13,714 nucleotides of DNA from an uncultured Pseudomonadaceae bacterium (GCA_947630465.1 CANRHT010000034.1:1-13714), one strand, 5' to 3'. Shown: positions 1 to 7,134, counted from the first letter of the stretch. The notes: generated by a model from the sequence alone, not told the origin. Numbers and translations are program-made.

Positions 1-471
1 CGCTTGGCTGCGCGCGAGTTTATCAATTTGCGCGCGCAGTTTTTGCATCGGTGCCGATTGGCCAAGTAAAGGACCTTCAGTGATAGCAGGTGTGTTTTGC
101 GCTGTATTCAAACGTAATGCGCTATTGACCAACTCACGCAAGCGCACGAGATCCACCGGCTTCGTAATAAAATCAAACGCCCCAGCTTTGAGCGCTTGGG
201 TGGCTGTTTCCACACAGCCGTAAGCGGTGATCATGGCAATGGGAATATGACTGTAATTTTTTTGCACGTACTCGATAATATCCAGACCCGTGCCATCGGG
301 GAGGCGCATATCAGTCAGGCATAAATCAAACGATTCGTTCGCCAGCCACTCGTAGGTTTCAGCCACATTGCAGGCGCTACGCGTTTGTAAGTTCATCCGA
401 CCCAGGGTGATTTCCAGCAGCTCACGAATATCGGGTTCATCATCAATGATCAGGGCAGTTTGTTGACTCAT
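1..471 (-). CDS. pilR: PilR, sigma-54-dependent response regulator (N-terminal part)
   Basis: The gene starts with ATG at 471 and runs off the left edge, so only the first 157 residues are present, without a stop. Residues 1-120 are a receiver domain: acidic pair D10/D11, phosphoacceptor D54 in LTDMRLPDG, T82 and the conserved lysine K104 in FITKP. From about residue 133 the start of an NtrC-type AAA+ domain appears (GPLLGQSAPMQKLR, then KLARSQA). The Walker motifs and DNA-binding domain lie outside the window. In Pseudomonas, PilR is phosphorylated by PilS and activates sigma-54-dependent transcription of the major pilin gene pilA. The kinase gene pilS lies immediately upstream with a 3-nt gap, which supports PilR over other NtrC-family regulators. 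The family is certain; the name PilR rests on the sequence plus the partner gene. Confidence 0.9.
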   Translation of the reverse strand, partial: MSQQTALIIDDEPDIRELLEITLGRMNLQTRSACNVAETYEWLANESFDLCLTDMRLPDGTGLDIIEYVQKNYSHIPIAMITAYGCVETATQALKAGAFDFITKPVDLVRLRELVNSALRLNTAQNTPAITEGPLLGQSAPMQKLRAQIDKLARSQA

Positions 472-474
472 AAC

Positions 475-2070
475 TTAGGCGCTCATCTTGTGCGGATGTG
501 AAAAGGTTATCTTAAAACAGCTGCCACCGCTGGCGCGCGGGGCGTAATCTAAGCGTGCTTGATTGCTTTCGCAGAGCTCACGGGAAATATATAAACCCAG
601 TCCGGTGCCTTTGTTTTCTGTGGTGAAAAAAGGCTCAAACAGGCTGTGCTGATTCTCTTCAGATACGCCAGGGCCGTCATCGTGGACTTCAAGCGTGGGC
701 AAATCAGTGTTGGGGTGGCGGTACAGGTGCAGCCAAACCTGACTGTGGGTATTAAATTTATTGCTGTAGCGCATCCCGTTTTCGACTAAATTCATCAGTA
801 CTTGATCAAGCTGATGTGGGTCCATGCGCGTTTTTAAACCTTTACCTTTAGTGGTCAGGTGTAAAATACGATTAGAGTCATTATTGCCACGAAACTCACT
901 GGCAAAGCGGTGCAGCCAGTATTTTAAATCCAGCAGTTGCGGCTCTGCTTGACGTTGGCGTGACAGCTGCAAGACGTTTTCAATCACAGTATTCATACGG
1001 CGTGATTGATCTTGGATGATCTGCGTTAAACGCTGATCGGCAGCATCTAAATGTGTCGATTCGTGCAGCAGTTGCGCTGCGTGACTGATAGCACCCAACG
1101 GATTGCGGATTTCATGGGCAATCCCTGCGGTGAGACGCCCTAGAGACACCAATTTAAGCTGTTGCGCTTGCTGGTTGAGCTGTGAGCTGTCTTCTAAAAA
1201 AGCCAAAATACGCAAGCTGTGATTGTTTTTTAGCTTAGCAAAACTGACCTGCAGTTCGGTGTTGTTGAGCGCTGGTCGTGCAGAGCTTGGGCGCAGGGCT
1301 GGATTGTTGTGCCATTGCTGCAGGCTGTTGATCAGCTCCGGAAACTGCTTTGCTAAAACAATCTCCAGCGCGCTGTCGTGCCCGAGCATGGTTAACGCCG
1401 ACTGATTGGCCTGCAGTACTTGCCAGTCTTCATTGAGTACTAAAATGCCCGTGCGCATGCGTTGAATAATCAGCGTATTGAGCTCTTCTAAGCTGGCCAC
1501 ATCGTCCGCACGTTGCTCGGCTAAATATTCACTGGCACGTAAACGCTTGCTCAGACCTTGCACAAAAATGGCGGCAGCAAAGCACAAGGTGCCAAGGATG
1601 CCCGCTTGCATATACTGATTGCTCGCGGCTGGGTTAGACAGGCTTAAATAAAACGTGAGATAGATGATACCGGCTGCCGCCACTGCAGCAATCAGTAAGC
1701 CGATGCGTCCACGTAATAAAATATTGGCTACGGCAACAGCGACAATGATCAGATTGCCAATACCACTGGGCGTACCGCCAGCGGCATAAAATAAAAGACT
1801 CAGTTGTGCGACATCGAATAAGGCGAGGGTAAAAATCGGTAGTAAATTATCAGTACGGTGCATGCTGGCCGTAGCAATAATATTGACAATTAAGTAGGTC
1901 CAGCTGCCGTAAGTAAACAGCTGAGCGTGGCTGATATCAAGCAATTGGCCTTCTAAATTGCTGGCGATTAATAGCACCAGCGCAAAGCCAATTAATAAAC
2001 GGTACAGATGGTAGAGGCGTAACACGCGTTGCCCTTGCTGCCCTGAGACAGTGAGACGATTATCAGTCAC
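475..2070 (-). CDS. pilS: PilS, membrane sensor histidine kinase
   Basis: A 531-residue two-component kinase that partners PilR in control of type IV pilin expression. The first ~180 residues hold about six hydrophobic segments (roughly 25-45, 53-70, 76-97, 103-120, 122-143, 155-172), as in PilS. A PAS-like segment follows at about 195-295. The phosphoacceptor is H319 in GIAHEIRNPLG. The ATPase domain shows the N box (NLVENGMRYS, 427-436), the G1 box DDGPG (464-468), the F region FEPFFTT (478-484) and the G2 box GTGLGL (488-493). Translation starts at GTG 2070, overlapping the end of the small upstream gene by 8 nt. An AAGGG lies 10 nt before the GTG, inside that gene. pilR starts 3 nt after the stop. 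All key kinase residues are present, so it should be active. Confidence 0.93.
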   Translation of the reverse strand: MTDNRLTVSGQQGQRVLRLYHLYRLLIGFALVLLIASNLEGQLLDISHAQLFTYGSWTYLIVNIIATASMHRTDNLLPIFTLALFDVAQLSLLFYAAGGTPSGIGNLIIVAVAVANILLRGRIGLLIAAVAAAGIIYLTFYLSLSNPAASNQYMQAGILGTLCFAAAIFVQGLSKRLRASEYLAEQRADDVASLEELNTLIIQRMRTGILVLNEDWQVLQANQSALTMLGHDSALEIVLAKQFPELINSLQQWHNNPALRPSSARPALNNTELQVSFAKLKNNHSLRILAFLEDSSQLNQQAQQLKLVSLGRLTAGIAHEIRNPLGAISHAAQLLHESTHLDAADQRLTQIIQDQSRRMNTVIENVLQLSRQRQAEPQLLDLKYWLHRFASEFRGNNDSNRILHLTTKGKGLKTRMDPHQLDQVLMNLVENGMRYSNKFNTHSQVWLHLYRHPNTDLPTLEVHDDGPGVSEENQHSLFEPFFTTENKGTGLGLYISRELCESNQARLDYAPRASGGSCFKITFSHPHKMSA

Positions 2071-2293
2071 GCGCTTTAGGCCCTTGTTGCTGATGCTGGC
2101 TGCTGCAGTACCAGTAGGGGCTGTCTGCTAGGGCGCGATCTTGCGGTAAATGCACATGACAATGCGCGCAGCACACCATCGTTTGCACAGGAGAAGGGGG
2201 CGTTGATGAGTTCGAGCGTTGATTAAAGCGGCGCCATAACCAAACACCACCGGCCACCAGCAGTGCCAGTATAATTAAACGCGGTAAACCCAT
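2063..2293 (-). CDS. Small membrane-anchored Cys/His protein, PP0621-like
   Basis: A 76-residue protein with ATG at 2293, preceded by a very good ribosome binding site (AAGGAG, 7 nt away). Residues 4-20 form one hydrophobic segment followed by WRRF, so it is probably an N-terminal membrane anchor with the rest cytoplasmic. After a Ser/Pro-rich linker (28-37) comes a compact region with C41, C42, H44, C45, H46 and H48, then C63 and H67 in WYCSSQH. The C42-x2-C45 ... C63-x3-H67 spacing suggests a small zinc-binding knuckle. It resembles the Pseudomonas family known as PP0621, which has no established function. Its stop overlaps the pilS start by 8 nt, so it is probably cotranscribed and translationally coupled with pilS. 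A role in pilus signalling is only a guess. Confidence 0.8.
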   Translation of the reverse strand: MGLPRLIILALLVAGGVWLWRRFNQRSNSSTPPSPVQTMVCCAHCHVHLPQDRALADSPYWYCSSQHQQQGPKARD

Positions 2294-2314
2294 AGCAATG
2301 CTCCTTGATCACGC

Positions 2315-2336
2315 CAGTCGACTGTAAGAAGCAGTC
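2315..2336. promoter_or_regulatory. Operator-like cluster of CAGTC half-sites upstream of the small gene-pilSR
   Basis: On the plus strand the perfect 10-bp palindrome CAGTCGACTG (2315-2324) is followed by TAAGAAG and another CAGTC (2332-2336). The second half of the palindrome and this last copy form a second inverted repeat (GACTG-N7-CAGTC). The cluster lies just upstream of the ribosome binding site of the small gene, in its 5' untranslated or promoter region. It could be a protein-binding site or a small RNA hairpin. Nothing ties it to a known regulator, and short repeats of this size can arise by chance. Confidence 0.25.
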
Positions 2337-2390
2337 AGTGTACCTGTTTTTTGTGAACAAGGTGCCATCCTTGGCGCACTGTTATGTGGA

Positions 2391-3659
2391 TCAGAGGTGC
2401 GGTTGTTCGCTATTGATTTGCATGCCTAAAGCACGCATATCTGAACCGCTTGGCGCTTGGTAAACGCGCAGATTAAACTCAGGAGCAATGGCCAGCAAGT
2501 GGTCAAAAATATCTGACTGAATGCTTTCAAACTCACCCCAAGCAGTGGTAGTGGTGAAGCAGTACAACTCAATCGGCAAGCCTTCTGAGGTTGGGCTTAA
2601 TTGGCGCACCATCAAGGTCATACCGGTTTGGTGGATTTTTGGGTTGTTTTTTAAGTAGCGCTCAATGTAAGCACGGAAAGTACCGATGTTGGTGAGACGG
2701 CGTGAATCCAAGGTACCGCCTTTGCTGGCTTTAACGTGACGCTCATTCCACTGATTGAGTTCATCGATTTTGTCATCGAAATAGCCTTCCAATAAGGTAA
2801 AGCGTTTAACGTGCTCCAGTTCGGCTTCAGTTAGAAAATGGATGCTTTGCTGATCAAGATACAGGCTGCGCTTGATGCGACGACCGCCACTTTCTTGCAT
2901 GCCACGCCAGTTTTTAAATGAATCACTGATAAAGCGCTTGGTTGGGATGGTGGTAATGGTTTTATCCCAGTTCTGAATACGCACTGTATGCAAAGCGATA
3001 TCAATCACATCACCGTCAGCATTGAGTTGTGGCATTTCAATCCAGTCACCGACACGAATCATATCGCCAGATGAGATTTGCACACTGGCCACTAATGACA
3101 ATAATGTGTCTTGGAAAATCAACATCAGTACCGCCGCCATCGCACCCAGTCCAGACAGTAGGATCAGCGGAGAGCGGTCAATCAAGGTGGCAACAATCAG
3201 AATCGTCGCCAGCGCATAGATAATGATTTTAATGATCTGAATATAGCCTTTAATCGGCTTAATGTGCGCAGCTTGACGGCGCATATACAGCATATTAACG
3301 ATTTCTAAGACCGCGCCTAAGGCGAGGGCGATGGTTAAAATAATAAAGCCGCCAGAAACGTTTTTGATAATAGTGACCAAGGTTTCTGAGAGGCCTGGCA
3401 CGATGCCAATACTGGAGGTAATAATCAGTGCCGGCACGATATTAGATAAACGCTTAATAACACCGAAATCATTCTGCCCAGCACCGCCCACACGTTTAAG
3501 TACGGAATAAAAGCCTCTGACTAAAATATGCTTAACCAGCCAGTTGGCGAGTGCGGCAATAACAATTAATGCGGTTAATGCGACGAGGGTCTTCAGCTGC
3601 GGGTATTGGTTGAATATTTCCAGCCAAGACAGCACTTCTTCTTGAATATTTTCTTGCAT
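2391..3659 (-). CDS. ybdG: YbdG/MscM-type mechanosensitive ion channel (MscS superfamily)
   Basis: A 422-residue inner-membrane channel of the MscS superfamily. There are about five hydrophobic segments (roughly 22-44, 71-92, 97-122, 139-162, 166-185). The pore-lining helix and start of the beta domain are at about 168-205 (LLSGLGAMAAVLML, then VGDWIEMP). The stretches TVRIQNWDKTITTIPT, SDSFKNWRGM and SGGRRIKRS, and the C-terminal TNIGTFRAY and MTLMVRQL, match E. coli YbdG as I recall it, including overall length. YbdG gives miniconductance (MscM) activity and relieves turgor on osmotic downshift. Two adjacent ATGs are possible, at 3662 and 3659. The AGGAG is 3 nt from the first and 6 nt from the second, so the second is preferred. 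It lies downstream of xseA on the same strand, separated by a terminator-like hairpin, so it probably has its own promoter. Confidence 0.9.
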   Translation of the reverse strand: MQENIQEEVLSWLEIFNQYPQLKTLVALTALIVIAALANWLVKHILVRGFYSVLKRVGGAGQNDFGVIKRLSNIVPALIITSSIGIVPGLSETLVTIIKNVSGGFIILTIALALGAVLEIVNMLYMRRQAAHIKPIKGYIQIIKIIIYALATILIVATLIDRSPLILLSGLGAMAAVLMLIFQDTLLSLVASVQISSGDMIRVGDWIEMPQLNADGDVIDIALHTVRIQNWDKTITTIPTKRFISDSFKNWRGMQESGGRRIKRSLYLDQQSIHFLTEAELEHVKRFTLLEGYFDDKIDELNQWNERHVKASKGGTLDSRRLTNIGTFRAYIERYLKNNPKIHQTGMTLMVRQLSPTSEGLPIELYCFTTTTAWGEFESIQSDIFDHLLAIAPEFNLRVYQAPSGSDMRALGMQINSEQPHL

Positions 3660-3700
3660 CATTCACTCCTTAATAAAACATAAGCTTAGCGTCTTAGATA

Positions 3701-3729
3701 AAAGACTCAGCTCAGTTGTTGTGAGCTGA
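3701..3729 (-). terminator. Intrinsic terminator after xseA
   Basis: An 8-bp perfect inverted repeat (TCAGCTCA at 3707-3714, TGAGCTGA at 3722-3729) with a 7-nt loop starts 4 nt after the xseA stop codon. On the minus strand it is followed by GTCTTTT, a short U-run separated from the stem by a few bases. It should end xseA transcripts at least partly before ybdG. The broken U-run suggests moderate strength. Confidence 0.6.
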
Positions 3730-3733
3730 AATG

Positions 3734-5095
3734 TCACGAACCTTGGGTTATAGACTCGACATGTAAAGTAAGATAGCCATCGGCTAAGCGGGCTTTGAGC
3801 GTTTGTGCAGGTTGTATACCTTGCACGCTCTTGATGATGTGTTGCTCGTTGTCACTGCTCAAGATGCTGTAGCCACGCTCCAGCGTGGCCAGTGGGCTGA
3901 CCACGTGTAAGGTTTGCATCAGACTGTGTAGTCTGTGCTTGGCTTGTTGTAAAGCATGCTCGCTGGCGCGTAGTAAACGCTGTTCTAGGTCGCTGATATG
4001 TTGGCGCTGAATGATAAGTGCGCTGTGCGGGTCTTGCGCCTTAAAGCGTAAATTTGCGTGAGTCAATTGCTGTTGACTGCGTTGCAGTTGGCTTTGCATC
4101 GCGCGCTGCATGCGCATACTTAAATCATCCAGACGCTGACTGTGTTGTTGCAGGCGTTCGCGCGGGTGGCGTAAGCGCTGGCGCAAGTGTTGCAGCTGCA
4201 TACGTTTGCGCTTAAAGGTTTCGTTAACACGTAGACTTAAGCGGCGCTCGCTACCCTGCAGTTGCAGCAGCAGTTCAGCGCGATCCGGCGCAAGCAGTTC
4301 GGCTGCCGCTGATGGGGTTGGTGCGCGTACATCGGCGACAAAGTCACTGATCGACACATCGGTTTCGTGGCCGATGGCGCTGATGATCGGGGTTTGGCAC
4401 AGGGCTATCGCGCGCGCCACAGCTTCTTCGTTAAAGCACCAAAGGTCTTCCAGTGAGCCGCCGCCGCGCGCTAAGATCATCGCGTCATACTGACCTGCAT
4501 CGGCGAGAGACAATGCACGTACGATTTGCGCTGTTGCTTCGCGGCCTTGTACTGCCGTTGGTATTAAGGTCAGGTGTACGTGCGGTGCACGGCGCGTAAA
4601 TACGCTCACAATATCATGCAGTACTGCCCCCGAAGGTGAGGTGACTACAGCAATGCGCTGTGGGTATTTAGGCAGGTTGCGTTTAATCTTTTGCTCGAAT
4701 AAACCTTCAGCCTGCAAAGAGGCTTTGAGTGCTTCAAAAGCTAAGCGCAGAGCGCCATCTCCGGCTGCTTCAATACTATCGAGAATCATCTGATAGTCGC
4801 CGCGGCCTTCATATAAAGACACGCGACCACGCACGCGCACTAATAAACCATCGCGTAACAATTCACGTACACGGCTGGCTTGCTGCTTGAATATTGCACA
4901 GCGCACCTGAGCTTTAGCGTCTTTTAAAGTAAAATACACATGGCCAGAAGCGGGGCGTGCAACATTAGACAGTTCGCCTTCAACCCATATTTGTGGGAAT
5001 ACATCTTCGAGCAGTAAACGTGCGCGTTGATTAAGTTGGCTGACGGTAATGACTTCACGGTCGAGGCCGAGGCGCTGGAAAGGATCATTCAACAT
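3734..5095 (-). CDS. xseA: Exodeoxyribonuclease VII large subunit
   Basis: The large, catalytic subunit of exonuclease VII, which degrades single-stranded DNA in both directions together with the small subunit XseB; xseB is not in the window. From ATG 5095 the protein has 453 residues, close to the usual length. Residues ~15-110 form the OB-fold nucleic-acid-binding domain (ITVSQLN, WVEGELSN, GHVYFTLKD). The catalytic domain shows TSPSGAVLHD (152-161), RGGGSLEDLW (210-219) and AIGHETDVSISDFVAD (240-255). A long Gln/Arg-rich coiled coil (~270-395) follows, then the C-terminal PLATLERGYSIL (401-412). A TTG nine codons upstream (5122) could also start the frame. ATG 5095 is preferred because the family normally begins with a short M-x-NDPFQRLG start. 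Neither start has a clear Shine-Dalgarno. The gene diverges from rpsB. Confidence 0.95.
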   Translation of the reverse strand: MLNDPFQRLGLDREVITVSQLNQRARLLLEDVFPQIWVEGELSNVARPASGHVYFTLKDAKAQVRCAIFKQQASRVRELLRDGLLVRVRGRVSLYEGRGDYQMILDSIEAAGDGALRLAFEALKASLQAEGLFEQKIKRNLPKYPQRIAVVTSPSGAVLHDIVSVFTRRAPHVHLTLIPTAVQGREATAQIVRALSLADAGQYDAMILARGGGSLEDLWCFNEEAVARAIALCQTPIISAIGHETDVSISDFVADVRAPTPSAAAELLAPDRAELLLQLQGSERRLSLRVNETFKRKRMQLQHLRQRLRHPRERLQQHSQRLDDLSMRMQRAMQSQLQRSQQQLTHANLRFKAQDPHSALIIQRQHISDLEQRLLRASEHALQQAKHRLHSLMQTLHVVSPLATLERGYSILSSDNEQHIIKSVQGIQPAQTLKARLADGYLTLHVESITQGS

Positions 5096-5184
5096 GGCGC
5101 TTATAATAGAGGAAGCAACCAATAGAAGCGAGACTTGTTCTCTTTAAGGTGCAGTGGTATGTGCAAATCATTTCGCATAACTGT

Positions 5185-5222
5185 TTGGTTATTTTGCATA
5201 TATATGGTATAAAACGCGCCGC
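5185..5222 (+). promoter_or_regulatory. Sigma70 promoter of rpsB with GC-rich discriminator
   Basis: TTGGTT (5185-5190) and TATAAA (5208-5213) are separated by exactly 17 bp. A TGG just before the -10 gives an extended -10 element. The start should fall near 5220. The segment between the -10 and the start is ACGCGCC, a GC-rich discriminator of the kind found at stringently controlled ribosomal promoters (repressed by ppGpp/DksA). The upstream ~25 bp are AT-rich. The site is read from sequence alone, but it matches the consensus well and lies where rpsB needs a promoter. Confidence 0.65.
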
Positions 5223-5244
5223 TTTACTCGATTTGTCCAGTAGA

Positions 5245-5346
5245 GTTTAAAATCCACACACGTATCGACACGATTTTCTGGGTGCCCTCGGGTTGAAAGT
5301 CGGGATATGTGGAGGCCTAACCCGTATTAATTTTTTAGGAATGATC
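5245..5346 (+). ncRNA. rpsB leader RNA, probable S2 autoregulatory element (t44-like)
   Basis: About 125 nt separate the predicted transcription start from rpsB, and the last ~100 nt look structured. CCACA (5254-5258) can pair with TGTGG (5308-5312). Inside that helix, CGGGTT (5289-5294) is fully complementary to AACCCG (5319-5324), which lies outside it, so the two helices form a pseudoknot. A small CCC/GGG stem (5285-5287 with 5302-5304) would present the CGGGTT in its loop. In E. coli the rpsB-tsf operon is autoregulated by free S2 through a structured leader, and Rfam has a conserved RNA (t44) upstream of rpsB. The position and GGAGGCCTAACCC-type motif fit that family. The pairings are seen; the S2-binding function is inferred. 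Confidence 0.65.
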
Positions 5347-6075
5347 ATGACCGAACAAGTCACTATGCGCGACATGTTAAAAGCTGGTGTGCACTTTGGA
5401 CACCAAACTCGCTACTGGAATCCAAAAATGGGTAAGTACATTTTTGGTGCGCGCAACAAGATTCACATTATTAACTTAGAAAAAACCTTGCCAATGTTCA
5501 ACGACGCTATGTCTGTTGTTGAGAAAATTGCATCAGGTAAGAACAAGATTTTATTTGTTGGTACTAAGCGTTCAGCCAGCAAAATCATCAGCGAGCAAGC
5601 GGCACGTTGCAACATGCCGTACGTTGATCACCGTTGGTTAGGTGGTATGTTGACCAACTACAAAACCATCCGTGATTCAATCAAGCGTCTGCGTGACTTA
5701 GAAGCGCAAGCGGCTGACGGTACTTTCGAGAAGCTGACTAAGAAAGAAGCTTTAATGCGTACGCGTGATTTAGAAAAACTCGAGCGCAGCATCGGCGGTA
5801 TCAAAAACATGGGCGGTTTACCAGACGCTATGTTTGTGGTTGACGTTGATCACGAGCGCATCGCTATCAGCGAAGCAAACAAGCTGGGTATCCCAGTGAT
5901 CGGTATCGTTGATACCAACAGCAGCCCAGATGGTGTTGATTACATCATCCCAGGTAACGACGATGCGATTCGCGCAATTCAGTTGTACCTTGGTGCAGCA
6001 GCTGATTGCATCTTGCGTGTCCGTCAAGGCGCAGCAACAACAGCTGAAGAGTTCGTGGAAGTGGTTGAAGGCTAA
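5347..6075 (+). CDS. rpsB: 30S ribosomal protein S2
   Basis: Ribosomal protein S2 (uS2), 242 residues, a late-assembling protein of the small subunit that helps dock S1. Family motifs are all present: [20 protein letters not shown] near the N-terminus, [62 protein letters not shown] and [20 protein letters not shown]. The frame has an ATG at 5341 and another at 5347. The AGGA at 5337-5340 touches the first but sits 6 nt from the second, and the S2 N-terminus matches the second. The C-terminal tail is a few residues shorter than the Pseudomonas aeruginosa protein I remember. It is followed by a strong terminator before tsf, so S2 and EF-Ts output can differ. Confidence 0.98.
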   Translation: MTEQVTMRDMLKAGVHFGHQTRYWNPKMGKYIFGARNKIHIINLEKTLPMFNDAMSVVEKIASGKNKILFVGTKRSASKIISEQAARCNMPYVDHRWLGGMLTNYKTIRDSIKRLRDLEAQAADGTFEKLTKKEALMRTRDLEKLERSIGGIKNMGGLPDAMFVVDVDHERIAISEANKLGIPVIGIVDTNSSPDGVDYIIPGNDDAIRAIQLYLGAAADCILRVRQGAATTAEEFVEVVEG

Positions 6076-6100
6076 GGCTTTTAACGTCCACCAGTGACAC

Positions 6101-6125
6101 AAAAAGGGGGCTAGGCCCCCTTTTT
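6101..6125 (+). terminator. Perfect-stem terminator/attenuator between rpsB and tsf
   Basis: AAAAAGGGGGC (6101-6111) pairs without a mismatch with GCCCCCTTTTT (6115-6125) around a 3-nt loop (TAG). The stem is 11 bp and ends in a U-run. It lies 25 nt after the rpsB stop. The symmetric A-run means it could also act on the minus strand. E. coli also has a terminator-like element between rpsB and tsf that allows read-through, so partial attenuation is likely here. Confidence 0.85.
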
Positions 6126-6138
6126 GCCTAATTTAAGA

Positions 6139-6158
6139 AGCAGTTTGTAAAGACTGCT
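6139..6158 (+). promoter_or_regulatory. Small hairpin in the tsf leader
   Basis: AGCAGT (6139-6144) and ACTGCT (6153-6158) form a 6-bp perfect stem with an 8-nt loop, between the rpsB terminator and the tsf ribosome binding site. It could be a processing site, an RNA stabiliser, or chance. No recognised motif supports one choice. Confidence 0.25.
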
Positions 6159-6188
6159 GTATCGACTGAATTAAAGAGGATTGTGAAG

Positions 6189-7061
6189 ATGACTCAGATC
6201 ACTGCTGCTATGGTAAAAGAACTGCGTGAGCGCACTGGCCAAGGCATGATGGATTGTAAAAAAGCCCTAGAGGTTGCCGGTGGCGATATCGAAAAAGCCA
6301 TTGATGACATGCGTTCTGCGGGTGCAATTAAAGCGGCTAAGAAAGCCGGTAACATTGCTGCAGAAGGTTCTATTGCTGTTAAAGTTGCTGATGATAACAA
6401 AAGCGCTGCAATCATCGAAGTGAACTCACAGACAGACTTCTTAGCTTTGCAAGATGACTTCAAAGGCTTTGTAGCTGACAGCTTAGACGTTGCATTTGCT
6501 GATAACAGCATGGACGTTGCGGCGCTGATTGCTGCACAAGAGCCAGCGCGTGAAGCCTTGGTTGCCAAGTGTGGTGAGAACGTTAACATCCGTCGTTTGA
6601 CGCGTGTTGAAGGTGATGTACTGGGTGCTTACTTGCACGGTAACCGTATTGGTGTTGTGGTTTCTCTGCAGGGCGGTGATGTTGAGTTGGCGAAAGACAT
6701 TGCAATGCACGTTGCTGCAAGCAATCCACAGTTCCTCGACCCAACTCAAGTATCTGACGAAGCCGTTGCTAAAGAAAAAGAAATTTTCTTAGCGCTGAAC
6801 GAAGACAAGATCAAAGGTAAGCCAGAGAATATCGTAGAAAATATGATTGCTGGTCGTATCAAGAAGTTCTTGGCTGAAGCGAGCTTAGTTGAGCAGCCTT
6901 TCGTTAAAAACCCAGAAGTAACTGTTGCTCAACTTGCTAAGCAAGCTGGCGCAACTATCGTTTCTTTTGTGCGTTTTGAAGTGGGTGAAGGTATTGATCG
7001 TGGCGAAGAAGTTGACTTCGCTGCTGAAGTTGCTGCGCAAGTTGCTGCTTCGAAAAAATAA
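6189..7061 (+). CDS. tsf: Elongation factor Ts
   Basis: EF-Ts, the guanine nucleotide exchange factor that recycles EF-Tu from GDP to GTP form in the cytoplasm; 290 residues. The N-terminal UBA-like domain is seen at 1-50 (VKELRERTGQGMMDCKKAL, GGDIEKAIDDMR). The EF-Tu-contacting TDFL motif is at 82-85, followed by REALVAKCGENVNIRR, the dimerisation core with ELAKDIAMHVAASNP, and LVEQPFVKNP near the C-terminus. The frame has a GTG at 6183 and an ATG at 6189. AGAGGA (6175-6180) is 8 nt from the ATG and only 2 nt from the GTG, and the protein family starts at the ATG. The two terminators on either side isolate it, so it is probably expressed by read-through from rpsB. Confidence 0.98.
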   Translation: MTQITAAMVKELRERTGQGMMDCKKALEVAGGDIEKAIDDMRSAGAIKAAKKAGNIAAEGSIAVKVADDNKSAAIIEVNSQTDFLALQDDFKGFVADSLDVAFADNSMDVAALIAAQEPAREALVAKCGENVNIRRLTRVEGDVLGAYLHGNRIGVVVSLQGGDVELAKDIAMHVAASNPQFLDPTQVSDEAVAKEKEIFLALNEDKIKGKPENIVENMIAGRIKKFLAEASLVEQPFVKNPEVTVAQLAKQAGATIVSFVRFEVGEGIDRGEEVDFAAEVAAQVAASKK

Positions 7062-7080
7062 GCACGGCTTATCGTTATAT

Positions 7081-7115
7081 AAAAAGGCTGCCCGCAATTG
7101 CGCGCGGCCTTTTTT
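7081..7115 (+). terminator. Intrinsic terminator after tsf
   Basis: AAAAAGG (7081-7087) pairs with CCTTTTT (7108-7114). The stem continues inward through CTGC/GCGG with one wobble pair, one C-C mismatch, then CGC/GCG around an AATT loop. A run of six T follows the stem. It lies 19 nt after the tsf stop and should close the rpsB-tsf operon, so the pyrH cluster needs a promoter of its own. Confidence 0.8.
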
Positions 7116-7134
7116 GCAAAAAGACACTGTGCTT

